Shown here: positions 52,381 through 61,733 of the stretch, piece after piece
Position numbering within the stretch: the first letter of the stretch is position 1
Layout of the letters: each line of letters opens with the position of its first letter
Origin: Psychrobacter sp. TAE2020
GTDB lineage: Bacteria; Pseudomonadota; Gammaproteobacteria; Pseudomonadales; Moraxellaceae
Reading direction: 5' to 3'
Assembly (NCBI RefSeq): GCF_018919485.1
Contig: NZ_JAHLMU010000001.1
Coordinates: forward strand, 348,655 to 412,654
Length of the DNA stretch: 64,000 bases
Notes under the pieces: model-generated
The model's input: the letters and a program-made list of their open reading frames with translations, nothing else
What the model was told of the DNA's origin: nothing
The model's database searches: none
Made by a program: the position numbers and the translations under genes

Positions 52381-53568
52381 TTAACGTAATCCAGAAAAGC
52401 GCTTGATGATAAGTATGATGACTAACAGTGCCATAGCGGCAATAGCAGCACCTACAAAGGCGATATTAGGCAGTGTGAGATGAGTAACCGCATAACCACC
52501 AAATAATGCCCCAGCACCGATACCTAAATTGATGGTTCCAGAAAACATCGCCATAACCACATCTTGTGCACTATTATCAATAACGATAACTTTGGCTTGC
52601 ACTGATAATATCAGCAACATGAGTACCATACCCCAAATCAGGGTAACAATGCTGAGTAACCAAATCGAGCTGACCGAAGACAATAGCACGATCATAGAGA
52701 ACAATAACAGTATAGTAGATACTAGCATCAATCCCTTGTTTGATTTTTCACCCCAACGACTAAATATCACACTGCCCATAAGTCCTGCAACGCCAAACAG
52801 CAATAGCACAAAAGTGGCCATATTCTCACTGATTAAGCCCACTTGGCGCATAAAAGGTTCGATATAAGAGTAAGTAGTGTAGTGCGCAGTGAACACTAAG
52901 AAAATAAATAAATATAGGCTAACTAATAAGGGATTTTTTAGCAACTCTGGCACTTTTCTAAAGTTCCCATCGAACATACTTGGCAAAGTCGGTAATAACT
53001 TGGCTTGTAGAATAAACACTACAAAAGCTACTACTCCAATGCCACCAAAAGTAGCGCGCCAACCCAACCACTGACCTACTAGTCGTCCTATGGGTACGCC
53101 AAGCACCATAGCTAGAGAAGTACCCATAGCCAAGATACTCAGAGCTAGAGCTTTTTTACCTTTAGGAGCTATACGCAGTATTATCGCTGCTGTAATCGAC
53201 CAAAATATCGCATGTGCTAAAGCTATGCCTATTCGGCTAATTAACAGTATCTGATAGCTCCAAGCGAAAACTGACAAAGCATGACTAACGATAAAAACTA
53301 TGAAAAGTGCTAGTAATAAACGCTTGCGCTCAATTTTTCCGGTTAGTAGCATCAGCGGTAGCGACATAGCGGCAACTATCCAAGCGTATATCGTCAACAT
53401 CAAGCCAGTTTCAGCGGCAGTGATTGAAAAGTCTTGAGCAATATCGCTCAATAACGCCACAGGGACAAACTCTGTAGTATTAAATATGAAGGCACTAATA
53501 CCCATCAAAATCATTTGAAAGTATTGGCTGCGCTGCGAGCCTAAGCCCTCTTCAACTTGCTGTTTCAT
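52381..53568 (-). CDS. sotB: SotB-type MFS sugar efflux transporter
   Basis: 395 residues from ATG 53568 (TTG 53577 would add three residues). Twelve hydrophobic helices. Strong identity along the chain to E. coli SotB/YdeA is evident, for example A-F-I-F-N-T-T-E-F-V-P-V, L-S-D-I-A-Q, M-L-T-I-Y-A-W, A-H-A-I-F-W-S-I-T-A, and H-Y-T-x-Y-S-Y-I-E-P-F. It exports arabinose, IPTG and similar sugars in E. coli. No cis partner; it stands between the dehalogenase remnant and divergent mtfA. Confidence 0.9.
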   Translation of the reverse strand: MKQQVEEGLGSQRSQYFQMILMGISAFIFNTTEFVPVALLSDIAQDFSITAAETGLMLTIYAWIVAAMSLPLMLLTGKIERKRLLLALFIVFIVSHALSVFAWSYQILLISRIGIALAHAIFWSITAAIILRIAPKGKKALALSILAMGTSLAMVLGVPIGRLVGQWLGWRATFGGIGVVAFVVFILQAKLLPTLPSMFDGNFRKVPELLKNPLLVSLYLFIFLVFTAHYTTYSYIEPFMRQVGLISENMATFVLLLFGVAGLMGSVIFSRWGEKSNKGLMLVSTILLLFSMIVLLSSVSSIWLLSIVTLIWGMVLMLLILSVQAKVIVIDNSAQDVVMAMFSGTINLGIGAGALFGGYAVTHLTLPNIAFVGAAIAAMALLVIILIIKRFSGLR

Positions 53569-53795
53569 AATATCCAATAAAAGACAAAGTAGCGCATAGC
53601 TACAGTTTATAAGGTGAGTTTATTTAAGGTAAATGATAGAGTTGCTATAAACCACAGACTATAGTGAATCTAAGCTTAAAAAGCTACCCCGCCGCAATAA
53701 GTACAAGCCTTTTATGGTTAGGGCAATGCCATTAATAGACGCTATAGCCCTAAGCAAAAATTAGTTGTCGCAAACCTTATAGGAGACTCTAACTT

Positions 53796-54551
53796 ATGCT
53801 CAGCATAATAAAAGACTGGCGCGAACAGCGTATATTAGACCAAAGTCAGTTTAGCCAATTGGATTGGCTATTAGCGGCGCAAAAAATCCCTATCCTAGAT
53901 AGATTGACCGAGTCTGAGTTGATTCATTTGTTTGAGCTGGCTACCTTATTGCTGCACGATAAATCAATGGTTGGTGCTCAAGGCTTTGTGATCACCGATG
54001 CAGTGAGACAATCGATCGCTTTACAAGCCTGTTTACCTATTTTAAATTTAAGTCTTGAATGGTATGAAGGTTGGTCATCAATTATTATCTATCCTGGGGC
54101 TTTTAAAAGCGAAAGCACTACTACTGATGAGTTAGGTATAGTGCACCAGAACAGTCATAGTCGTAGTGGTGAAGCTTGGCTGCGTGGACCAGTTATTCTT
54201 TCTTGGCAAGATTCTAAACACTCAGGTAAACGTGATGGTCATAACGTGGTGATTCATGAATTTGTCCATAAGCTCGATATGATAAATGGCCGTGCCAATG
54301 GCTTCCCGCCACTACCGGCAAATATGGACCCTGCTAACTGGACTAAGACTATGGAGAGTGGCTTTGCAGACTTTCAACAATACCCCAAGTCTGGACTAGA
54401 TCGTTATGGTACGACCAACCCAGCTGAGTTTTTTGCAGTTCTCAGCGAAGTATTCTTTGAAACCCCACAAAAACTGGTCGATGCTTATCCTGATATTTAT
54501 CAAATCATGATGAAGTTTTTTTTACAAGACCCCCTTCAATCAACATCCTAG
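53796..54551 (+). CDS. mtfA: MtfA-type zinc peptidase (M90)
   Basis: 251 residues. The zinc motif is H154-E155-F-V-H158 in V-I-H-E-F-V-H-K-L-D, a third ligand is expected in the N-P-A-E-F-F-A-V-L-S-E-V-F-F-E segment (about 208-222), and the Y-P-G-A-F (99-103) stretch is typical. In E. coli, MtfA binds the repressor Mlc and so influences glucose PTS expression; it also has aminopeptidase activity. No signal peptide. AGGAGACTCTAACTT precedes the ATG. Confidence 0.9.
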   Translation: MLSIIKDWREQRILDQSQFSQLDWLLAAQKIPILDRLTESELIHLFELATLLLHDKSMVGAQGFVITDAVRQSIALQACLPILNLSLEWYEGWSSIIIYPGAFKSESTTTDELGIVHQNSHSRSGEAWLRGPVILSWQDSKHSGKRDGHNVVIHEFVHKLDMINGRANGFPPLPANMDPANWTKTMESGFADFQQYPKSGLDRYGTTNPAEFFAVLSEVFFETPQKLVDAYPDIYQIMMKFFLQDPLQSTS

Positions 54552-55272
54552 TTGTTAACATTAAAAACTAGTCTATAAAATTTAAATTCACTGCAGATGC
54601 TTATTACCAAAATATAGCAGACTGCTCTGATATAATTGGCATGATCCATTATTGTCAATGCCGCTTTAACTCATGCACAGCTTTTAGGGCTTAGCATAAT
54701 TTTAGTTTGCTCTCTCAATTTAGCTATAGCAACAGCTACTCATCCTCCTACGTAAAACACCCTTGTGTTTGATAGTCAGCAAATTAACGGTCAGTAAGAT
54801 TTCAGCAACTTAATTACCTATATTTAACCTCACTAGCTAAAATATGAGCCATATACAAATTTATTAAAATAATTAAACCTGACTAAATGGTCAATTTTTA
54901 TTATTAAAATCAGTTGCTTAGTAAAAAAAAGTAGCATAAATACACTTAACAATGCTTTACTTTTAATAAAATAGAGTTGTTAGAGTATAGAAAGTATGGT
55001 TAACTACTTTAAACCATAAGTAAACGTTTTGTTACTTAGACCGTTAATTAGACACAGTCTGTTATGTTTGGCTGTTAGAAAATATTGACAGTTATTACAT
55101 GAATTTTTATTCTTTATGACGTTATTGCTATTTCTTATTACTCATTGACACTATATTTATCTATCCCCTAGCGGTCATCATGCGTTTTGACAGGAAGTTA
55201 AAACCAGTTTTTACGCGCCGCTATAGCCGAGTCTGCTAGGGAACTAACGACTGTATATAAGGGAGTTACACT
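54552..55272. other. 720-base AT-rich gap before the Tsx-type porin gene
   Basis: No protein frame with support. It holds the promoter of the porin gene (candidate at 55085-55113). The length is unusual for this genome segment and leaves room for regulatory sites or a small RNA, but I see no terminator inside it. Confidence 0.5.
55085..55113 (+). promoter_or_regulatory. Candidate sigma-70 promoter of the Tsx-type gene
   Basis: TTGACA, 17 bases, TATTCT. The -35 is perfect and the -10 has four of six consensus bases. It would give a leader of about 150 bases. Confidence 0.35.
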
Positions 55273-56064
55273 GTGCGTTTTAATCTAATAAGCTTACCTA
55301 CTACTAAACTATCCTTTATCAAACCATTAGCTACTGCAGCATTTGCTGTGATTGCTCTAAGTGGTATGACTAGCGCTAATGCTAAAATGCTGTTTGGTGG
55401 TACTAGTATCACTGGCCTATACGGTGATAACTTTAAGTTAACCCCTAACAAAGATGATAACGCTCTAGCAGTGATGACTCTAGAACATGCCTCTACTCAT
55501 ACTTGGGGCGGCGTATTCTTCTTCGTTGACCGCATTCATGGCGATGAAGGTGCTAATGGCAAGGATTTTAGAGAAACTTATGGTGAGATTGCCCCTAAAA
55601 TTAAGCTTGCCACCTTTGACAATAGCTTTATTAAGCAGGTTAACTTAGCGGGTCAGTATGAGTTTGGCTCAAATAGTGGTGGTTTTAGCCAAGATAACTA
55701 TCTTATTGGTGTTGGGGCAGACTTAAATGTTCCAATTCCAGGCATGAAATACGCTTCTGCTTCACTATATCAAGTCTTTAACAATAATTCTGGTCCTAAT
55801 GACGCCAACGATCAACAGATTACTTTGACCTACGGTTGGGAAAAGAATGACTTCGTTGTTGATGGTTATGTAGATTACTCATTTAACAATGATGACCTAA
55901 AAGATCAGTTGCATATTAATCCGCAGATTAAATATAACCTACAAAAAACACTAGGTATTGATAATCGCTTAGAAGTCGGTATGGAATACAGCTACTGGAA
56001 AAACAAATTCGGTACTGATGAGACCCAAAGTGCTCCAAGTGCCTTGATCAAATATCATTTTTAA
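55273..56064 (+). CDS. Nucleoside-specific outer-membrane porin, Tsx family
   Basis: 263 residues starting at GTG 55273 with AAGGGAG upstream. Signal peptide 1-37 (two Lys/Thr residues, hydrophobic core, A-N-A-K cleavage region). The mature chain consists of alternating strands ending in Phe (I-K-Y-H-F), typical of outer-membrane beta barrels. F-F-F-V-D-R-I-H-G, Y-G-E-I-A-P-K and N-x-x-Y-S-x-x-N segments match the Tsx/channel family (PF03502). It admits nucleosides and nucleoside antibiotics. The gene has its own terminator. Confidence 0.83.
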   Translation: MRFNLISLPTTKLSFIKPLATAAFAVIALSGMTSANAKMLFGGTSITGLYGDNFKLTPNKDDNALAVMTLEHASTHTWGGVFFFVDRIHGDEGANGKDFRETYGEIAPKIKLATFDNSFIKQVNLAGQYEFGSNSGGFSQDNYLIGVGADLNVPIPGMKYASASLYQVFNNNSGPNDANDQQITLTYGWEKNDFVVDGYVDYSFNNDDLKDQLHINPQIKYNLQKTLGIDNRLEVGMEYSYWKNKFGTDETQSAPSALIKYHF

Positions 56065-56113
56065 GCATTACTATTTAACCACTATTATAAGTGTTTAAAA
56101 AGTTAGTTTCAGA

Positions 56114-56160
56114 CAAAGCCCTAGCTAAGTGATAAAACTTGGCTAGGGCTTTGTATTTTT
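56114..56160 (+). terminator. Rho-independent terminator of the Tsx-type gene
   Basis: Stem CAAAGCCCTAGC(TA)AGT paired with ACTTGGCTAGGGCTTTG, followed by TATTTTT, 50 bases after the stop codon. Confidence 0.85.
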
Positions 56161-56305
56161 AGATGTCGCTAACGCACTTAAGTTAATAGAGCTGAAATGG
56201 CAAAATCTATAATCATTTATGAATTTTTAACAATAGTTGTTGACACGCCAAAAAAACTGCGTATAATATGCCAACATCATCTAGCGATAGTTAGTCGATA
56301 GATTA

Positions 56306-56380
56306 GCGGGAATAGCTCAGTGGTAGAGCATAACCTTGCCAAGGTTGGGGTCGAGAGTTCGAATCTCTTTTCCCGCTCCA
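56306..56380 (+). tRNA. tRNA-Gly (anticodon GCC)
   Basis: 75 bases including the encoded CCA. Acceptor arm GCGGGAA pairs with TTCCCGC, discriminator T, D-arm AGCTC/GAGC with a short loop (GTGGTA, one base less than E. coli), anticodon stem AACCT/AGGTT with loop containing GCC at 56338-56340, and T-arm GAGAGTTCGAATCTC. It is a single tRNA with its own terminator at 56414. The 56449-57033 IS remnant lies just downstream. Confidence 0.97.
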
Positions 56381-56413
56381 AATATGGCTTATGTATCATT
56401 AGATGCAAAGCGG

Positions 56414-56453
56414 AAAGCCCCACTTCTTATAATAAGAAGTGGGGCTTTTTTTG
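56414..56453 (+). terminator. Terminator after tRNA-Gly
   Basis: Perfect 16-bp stem (AAAGCCCCACTTCTTA and complement) with a three-base loop and a T run of seven. Confidence 0.93.
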
Positions 56454-56699
56454 TGCTTATTTTTTGGGGTTGTAGTGGTTTTTATAGTTCGTTAACCAGT
56501 CTTATCGTTAACTCTATCTAGTATATTAGAAGACCAAAATGAGCTATGCCAAAGAAACCGTAAGAATTAATTCAGAAGCTTTACACTTTTAGCTACGCAT
56601 TAACGACAATAAAAAACTGCATCTGTGTTAGTGATTTATAGCCCAAACCCTTTTGAAGACTAATTTTTTCACTCTTTTTTCGCTATAGACTTATTTACT

Positions 56700-57073
56700 A
56701 TAACGTCTGTTATGGGAACAAGGGCAGCGTTCAGTATCTATCCATTCGCTATACGAATAAAACAGCTGATTACGGCGTGATTGCTTGCGTTGGCACAACA
56801 GGCGATTCATACGATAATGCCTTGGCTGAAACCTTCAACGGGCTATATAAGTCTGAGGTGATTGAGTACCTAAAAGAGTAGTAGCATGGGGTGAACGATG
56901 TTGACCTAGCAGCCCTTGAATGGATGGAATGGTTTAGTAAAGCCCGACTGCATAATACTACTGGTTATGTCTCACCTTTTTAGTTTGAAAAGCGGTATTA
57001 TGATAATTTAACCCTGTCAGGCATTGCTGCTTGACTCAAGTAAACCACTCTCTGATAAAGTCGGGGCGGTTCA
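56700..57073 (+). mobile_element. Remnant of an IS3-family element (IS51-like end)
   Basis: Encodes the end of an OrfB integrase: Q-Y-L-S-I-R-Y, then G-D-S-Y-D-N-A-L-A-E-T-F-N-G-L-Y-K with the catalytic Glu, broken by two stops after Y-L-K-E, then L-E-W-M-E-W-F and a closing frame with stops. The right terminal repeat, read in reverse TGAACCGCCCCGACTTTAT, lies at 57055-57073. The upstream two thirds of the element is absent, so it is inactive. It abuts the foreign transglutaminase-like segment exactly at 57073. Confidence 0.8.
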
Positions 57074-57169
57074 TTGCAAAAAATCTCGGTTTCGATAGAC
57101 ATGCGCGGCTTAGGTGTAGCCTCACACGATCGTCAGCCTACCAGATCAATACCCTTACGGAGTTCGAAC

Positions 57170-57949
57170 ATGATCCTAAAACTTAACGTCAAACTCCATT
57201 ATCGGCTCTCCGAACCTATGGACCTTTTGCTTCAGATCGAAGCCGCCGATCTTACAGATCAGCGGGTGAGTTCGGCCGAGATTTGGACATCAGACGTTGC
57301 GCATTTTTCACGGGTCGCCGCCGATGATGGCATAGGAGAGCGAATTTGGATCCGCGCCGAAGGGGATTTTAGCTGTACTTATATCGCAGAAATTGCCGTT
57401 GACCGTCCTGCCTTGGATATATCGACGCTGCCTCAAGCGCCCCTCCATCTTTTGCCCGGAGAGGCAATCAAGCATTTGATGCCGTCTCGCTATTGCCCGT
57501 CAGACCAGTTCCAAGCCTTCGTGGACGCAGAGTTTGGCGATCTCACAGGTGGCGCAAGGATTGCCGCAATGCGCGATTGGATCGAGTCGACGTTTAGCTA
57601 CGTGCCCGGATCGAGCAACGCACAAACTACCGCGCTTGACACCTTCGTTCAACGTCAGGGCGTCTGCCGCGACTTCGCGCATGTTCTCGTGACACTAGCG
57701 CGCGCATCGTCGATACCGGCCAGATTCGCCAGCGTTTATGCGCCCGATGTGACGCCACAGGACTTTCATGCCGTGGCAGAGGTCTATCTTGCAGGCAACT
57801 GGCACCTCATTGATCCGACTGGCATGGCAGATGCCAACACGATGGCCCGCATCGGTGTTGGATCCGACGCATCCAGTGTCGCGTTCTTAACCGCGTTTGG
57901 ATCTATAGAATTGGTCAACCAATCGGTATCCGTGACCAGACAAGCTTAA
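57170..57949 (+). CDS. Transglutaminase-like cysteine protease-fold protein, foreign origin
   Basis: 259 residues from ATG 57170, which has ACGGAG 8 bases upstream; the frame is open to 57074. The catalytic triad of the transglutaminase superfamily is C166 (G-V-C-R-D-F-A-H), H200 (D-F-H-A-V-A-E) and D215 (H-L-I-D-P-T-G). An N-terminal beta domain (1-90) precedes the core. The family includes proteases and amidases; no specific substrate is known. Codon use is rich in GCC, ATC, CGC and GTC, and the base composition is visibly GC-richer than the rest of the window. It resembles alphaproteobacterial genes. It lies between two IS3 remnants, which supports transfer. Confidence 0.85.
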   Translation: MILKLNVKLHYRLSEPMDLLLQIEAADLTDQRVSSAEIWTSDVAHFSRVAADDGIGERIWIRAEGDFSCTYIAEIAVDRPALDISTLPQAPLHLLPGEAIKHLMPSRYCPSDQFQAFVDAEFGDLTGGARIAAMRDWIESTFSYVPGSSNAQTTALDTFVQRQGVCRDFAHVLVTLARASSIPARFASVYAPDVTPQDFHAVAEVYLAGNWHLIDPTGMADANTMARIGVGSDASSVAFLTAFGSIELVNQSVSVTRQA

Positions 57950-57974
57950 GTTGTCACCCTAGGCATGCGATCCT

Positions 57975-58364
57975 GCGTTTAAGACAATGGCCGCTAATTT
58001 AGTATGCCGTGCACTCAATATGGCAATCGAGAACAAACTACCCAACCAACGGCTGACTGTGCATTCTAATAGAAGCAGTCAGTACTGTAGCCACGCATAC
58101 CACAAGATCATCAAGCTGTATAAATTGAAAGGCTCAATATTTAAGCGTGGCAATTGCTTTGATAACGTGCCCATAGAAACCTTCTGGGGCATATTAAATA
58201 ATGAGTTGGTGTCTCACTAAGACTACAAAACAACATTCGAAGTCATCAGCGATATCACTAAGTATATCGAACTAGATTACAATGAGGAATAGCAAAGCAC
58301 TGCTTTACAGCGACGCAAGACAAAAGCTATGCTCGAAATGGAACTAGGATTTAAAGGGGTTTAG
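57975..58364 (+). mobile_element. Second IS3-family remnant (IS150-like OrfB end)
   Basis: Encodes the last 130 residues of an IS150-group transposase: L-T-V-H-S-N-R-S-S-Q-Y, where the normal D of H-S-D-R-G is Asn, then K-G-N-C-F-D-N-V-P-I-E-T-F-W-G with the catalytic Glu, and D-I-T-K-Y-I-E, with stops at 58218 and 58290. The loss of the catalytic Asp and the stops make it inactive. No clear terminal repeat was found. It borders the transglutaminase-like segment on the right. Confidence 0.8.
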
Positions 58365-58636
58365 GCTATAAAACACCAAGACAGATATAGTTCGACTTCT
58401 ATCGTCAGGCTACGTAACCAAAACCCCCTAAGTCAATATACATAGATTTGGCAGCATGGCTGAGTCTAAAAATACTTTATTTTTTAAGAGTTGGTCAACT
58501 TTGTAGTAACACATACCATAGCGACCTATCAGCTTACGATAGGCAGCAATTTAATAATTGGCATAGTTGTATATATACATACTTAGGTATTGTTGCCATC
58601 TAAGCTAATAACTCCTTTGCTCCCATCACTAACCAT
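58365..58636. other. Intergenic sequence after the IS remnants
   Basis: About 270 bases, AT-rich, no frame with support. It may contain the tail of the IS element. The terminator of the dynamin-like gene follows at 58636. Confidence 0.4.
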
Positions 58637-58669
58637 AAAAAAACCACACAGCATTCCATATCGTATGGT
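58636..58669 (-). terminator. Rho-independent terminator of the dynamin-like gene
   Basis: On the minus strand ACCATAC pairs with GTGTGGT (one G:T pair), then a run of seven Ts. It is 45 bases past the stop codon at 58714. Confidence 0.7.
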
Positions 58670-58713
58670 CTTTAGGCTGAGCAAAGTGAAAGCTAAAACC
58701 TCTTGAGCGCTCC

Positions 58714-60834
58714 CTACTCTATTTGAGCCTCAACTATTTGCGTTAACTCTTGGTAGCTCGTCAAAGTTGTTTGCTTATCCTGCATATCAGCTTTTAACTG
58801 CTCTAACTCATCTTGCAATTTTTGGGTTAGATTAGCCTCTAAGTTTTGTTTAATAGCTTTCAGCGAGTCAACCACTAGCCCTACAGAACTAACGAACTCT
58901 GTATTCAACTTCTCGAAGACAACCTTAAGAGCCGAATTTAGCTGTCTTTTGAGTTCTCTTCTGTCGTCCTCAGAGCGCACTTCCCCCTTAAAACTGGCAC
59001 TGGTAATGCTGCCCACATCTCCAATATCCATATTTAACTCAGGGAGCTGTAATTGACTGATGCTCTGGTTAATTAAGTTTTTAAACTGTGCAGGGTCAAA
59101 GTCAGCACTTTTAGTATCTAGGCTATCGAGTAGCGACTTTCTAAGCTTGGCTTTGATATCATTAGGATTGACCAATTGTGAAAAAATATATTCAATATCG
59201 CTTTCACACTGGTGAGCATAATTGGTAATTTGATCAATAGCGTCACCAGAGGAGACATACTCATAATTGACAGTCTTGGTAATACACTGGGTGCTAGTAG
59301 CCCCCCAGGTCCACGGCTTATACCAAGTTGATGTGCTCACCTCATAGGAATCTTCATAGGTATCTGTACCTGTTCGCGTCTTTAGCTCGCTATTTTGTTG
59401 GATACCTTGTTTTAACTCACGGCTGATCTCTTTTTGCCGCTCTTGCGCCTCACGAATAGCGGTTTCTATGACGTCTTCTAACTTAGTGCCAATAGCCATA
59501 ATCTTATTTTGGTACTGCTTTTGCCGCTGCTCTACTTCAGCCATATCACCCTGCTCAAGGGTAATAATACGCTGATTTATTTGCTCATAATATTCATTAA
59601 GCCAGTTTTTTAAATTCAGCTTTGCCTCAGGTAACAAACCCGCCTTTTGCTCTGCAATAACCTTTTCTTTGTCAGCCTTAGCTTGTTGATAAGCTTGTTG
59701 CAGCGGTACAAAACCGGCAATACGCTGCCAATCCTCTTGAGTAAATTTATAGCCATCCCACTCGTCTTCTGCCATCTCTGTTAGCTGCGCGAAGACATGC
59801 TGCATGTTATGGTTCCAGAGGGTTCTATCCCAATTAGCAAACCCATGGGCATAAGTGCTTGATAGCACAGGGGTAGCGATACTGCGTAATATCTCAGCCG
59901 TCTTACCCATCCCCGCCTTATCTTTTTCATCAGCTAGTTTACTGATATCATTCTGTGCTCTAGATACAATTCTTTTCTGTAAGTTAGCTTCAGTAGTCGC
60001 CAATGAGTCACGATCAAAGCCGTCTTGTTCAATAGCAGAGTCGTATTGACCCGCGACCAAGACTAGACGTTTAATACCTGCTTCAGGCAATTGCTTACTG
60101 AGCAAATCCGTATCTGCTGTATCGAGAAAGTTACTCGCACGAGATAGAAAGAACACCACATCACTATTGGCCATCTCTTGTTTGGTACGCTGCGTACGGC
60201 TGACTACAGGATCATTCATACCTGGGGTATCAATGATGTTATAGCCTTCCAACTCAGGTAAGGACAGATATAGGCGAATCATCTTAACTAGACCCGTATA
60301 TTTACCATCATTACCTGCGTAATCATTCAATACCCGCATGATGTCTTCAAGCTCATCACTCTCATGCACATAGTTGCCTTGCTGAATAATAGCTTGAGCA
60401 TCTATCCCCGCTTCTTCTATCATTAGCATCTGCTCTTTGGCTACTTTTACCTCTTGATAGTCTTGGTTACTTTTAGCCTGCTCAGTGATACGCTGCCAAT
60501 CCTCAACACTATAAAACTCTACCTCAAGACGTGGCGCTGCGGCATAACTGATGCGAGTGAGGTTAGCCGTTTTAGGTGTCGATGCCTCTGGCAAGACTGG
60601 TTTACCATCAAATAGCAGAGCATTCAGAAAGCTACTTTTACCAGCCTTTACCTGACCCATAATAGCGATATTCAGGGTTTGCTCATCTTCTGCGAAACGC
60701 TTTAATTTTTCGCCATACATCCCTTTAATATGCTGTAGCTCAGCATAGGATGCAGGGAACTTATCTTGCCAAGGTAAAATATGCGTACTAAGGCTGCTTA
60801 AACGCTCTAAGTGGGTATCAAAAGTAGTGGTCAT
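58714..60834 (-). CDS. Dynamin-family GTPase
   Basis: 706 residues. The GTPase domain (about 50-350) has the P-loop G60-Q-V-K-A-G-K-S67, a switch I Thr in S-T-P-K-T-A-N (85-91) and the G3 motif D-T-P-G (203-206). The usual N/TKxD specificity motif is replaced by L-V-A-G-Q-Y-D (258-264). After the GTPase part come long charged helices (about 385-490), a short aromatic patch W-Y-K-P-W-T-W (504-510) that could insert into membrane, and a C-terminal coiled coil (about 640-706). This is the layout of bacterial dynamin-like proteins that remodel or seal membranes and, in several cases, act against phage. It lies 77 bases after a possible TerB-like gene on the same strand. Confidence 0.82.
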   Translation of the reverse strand: MTTTFDTHLERLSSLSTHILPWQDKFPASYAELQHIKGMYGEKLKRFAEDEQTLNIAIMGQVKAGKSSFLNALLFDGKPVLPEASTPKTANLTRISYAAAPRLEVEFYSVEDWQRITEQAKSNQDYQEVKVAKEQMLMIEEAGIDAQAIIQQGNYVHESDELEDIMRVLNDYAGNDGKYTGLVKMIRLYLSLPELEGYNIIDTPGMNDPVVSRTQRTKQEMANSDVVFFLSRASNFLDTADTDLLSKQLPEAGIKRLVLVAGQYDSAIEQDGFDRDSLATTEANLQKRIVSRAQNDISKLADEKDKAGMGKTAEILRSIATPVLSSTYAHGFANWDRTLWNHNMQHVFAQLTEMAEDEWDGYKFTQEDWQRIAGFVPLQQAYQQAKADKEKVIAEQKAGLLPEAKLNLKNWLNEYYEQINQRIITLEQGDMAEVEQRQKQYQNKIMAIGTKLEDVIETAIREAQERQKEISRELKQGIQQNSELKTRTGTDTYEDSYEVSTSTWYKPWTWGATSTQCITKTVNYEYVSSGDAIDQITNYAHQCESDIEYIFSQLVNPNDIKAKLRKSLLDSLDTKSADFDPAQFKNLINQSISQLQLPELNMDIGDVGSITSASFKGEVRSEDDRRELKRQLNSALKVVFEKLNTEFVSSVGLVVDSLKAIKQNLEANLTQKLQDELEQLKADMQDKQTTLTSYQELTQIVEAQIE

Positions 60835-60911
60835 GAAAGAGAGTCCATTCTATATATTAAAATATGTATGCTTATTTGGTAAGAATAATGAAAATAGAGA
60901 TAAATAATTGA

Positions 60912-61733
60912 TTAGGCATAAGCACTGGCATAAAAACTACACCAGTTATTTAAGTATTTGGGTAAAGGAATAACTAAATATTGAGCTAAATCTTCTGAAG
61001 TAGAGATTTTCGTATCTACTAGCCATCCTAAAATAGTACTTTCGATTTTAAAAATTTCTAGTTTCGGCTGTTCATAAAAAAAACCACCAAATGAATTTAT
61101 TTCATTTCGATGCGAATACTCACCAATTACCTGATTTTTAGAAATAAATTTTTGATGAGCTAAAGTGAACTTGAAACTTTCAAGGGTTGTTAGTTTAATT
61201 TTCTTATCTACTGCTAACTTCTCAGCTTTTTGATACAAAACCGATTTTCGAAAATTATCGTCATCAACATCCAGTGCTTTAGTCGCCCAAAAGCTAGCTA
61301 AAGTTATGCTATTTTCAGGCACAGAGAAGACATCAGCTACGGCGCTTAGTAGCTCACCCTGACTCTCTGATAAAGGCTGATCAATACGCAATAGTACTAG
61401 AGCATCAAATAGCAATGCATCCGTACTATCACTATCTAGCAGACGAATGAGATCTATTATTTGTTGGTCATCTAACCTACTCGCTCTCTCAAGATAATAA
61501 CCAACATCGGCGTCAATATCCAAAGAGATTAATAGTGAGGTGAAGTATTCACTCTGCAGCTTACTAACTGTCCCAGTATCTGCCAGAAGCGACGCTAAAA
61601 AGACGGCATACCATTGGCGAGTTTGTTTATCCACATGCCCAGCCAAACTATGCTTAGGCAATGGATTTAGCTGCGCACTGACCGTTTGTAAAACTTCGAG
61701 CATCCTTGATGTTTTTGTTTTATTCATCATCAT
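60912..61733 (-). CDS. Helical protein, possibly TerB-like, partner of the dynamin-like GTPase
   Basis: 273 residues, soluble and mostly helical. Residues 40-140 (Y-A-V-F-L-A-S-L-L-A-D-T-G-T-V-S, then A-D-V-F-S-V-P) have the spacing of a TerB/tellurite-resistance-type bundle: an acidic start, an inner pair of helices and a closing A-D-V-F. This is a weak resemblance. Residues 180-273 show no known motif; two Trp are near the end. The start codon lies in T-A-A-T-G-A-T-G-A-T-G, where the stop of the upstream short gene overlaps the ATG, so the three genes are probably one transcript: candidate immunity gene, this gene, GTPase. Confidence 0.55.
   Translation of the reverse strand: MMMNKTKTSRMLEVLQTVSAQLNPLPKHSLAGHVDKQTRQWYAVFLASLLADTGTVSKLQSEYFTSLLISLDIDADVGYYLERASRLDDQQIIDLIRLLDSDSTDALLFDALVLLRIDQPLSESQGELLSAVADVFSVPENSITLASFWATKALDVDDDNFRKSVLYQKAEKLAVDKKIKLTTLESFKFTLAHQKFISKNQVIGEYSHRNEINSFGGFFYEQPKLEIFKIESTILGWLVDTKISTSEDLAQYLVIPLPKYLNNWCSFYASAYA

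Noticed and set aside
56336..56521. 61-codon frame starting inside tRNA-Gly
   Set aside because: Overlaps the tRNA and its terminator; not a gene.
57074..57169. N-terminal extension of the transglutaminase-like frame
   Set aside because: It begins right at the IS3 terminal repeat, lacks a ribosome site, and the family domain starts at the ATG at 57170.
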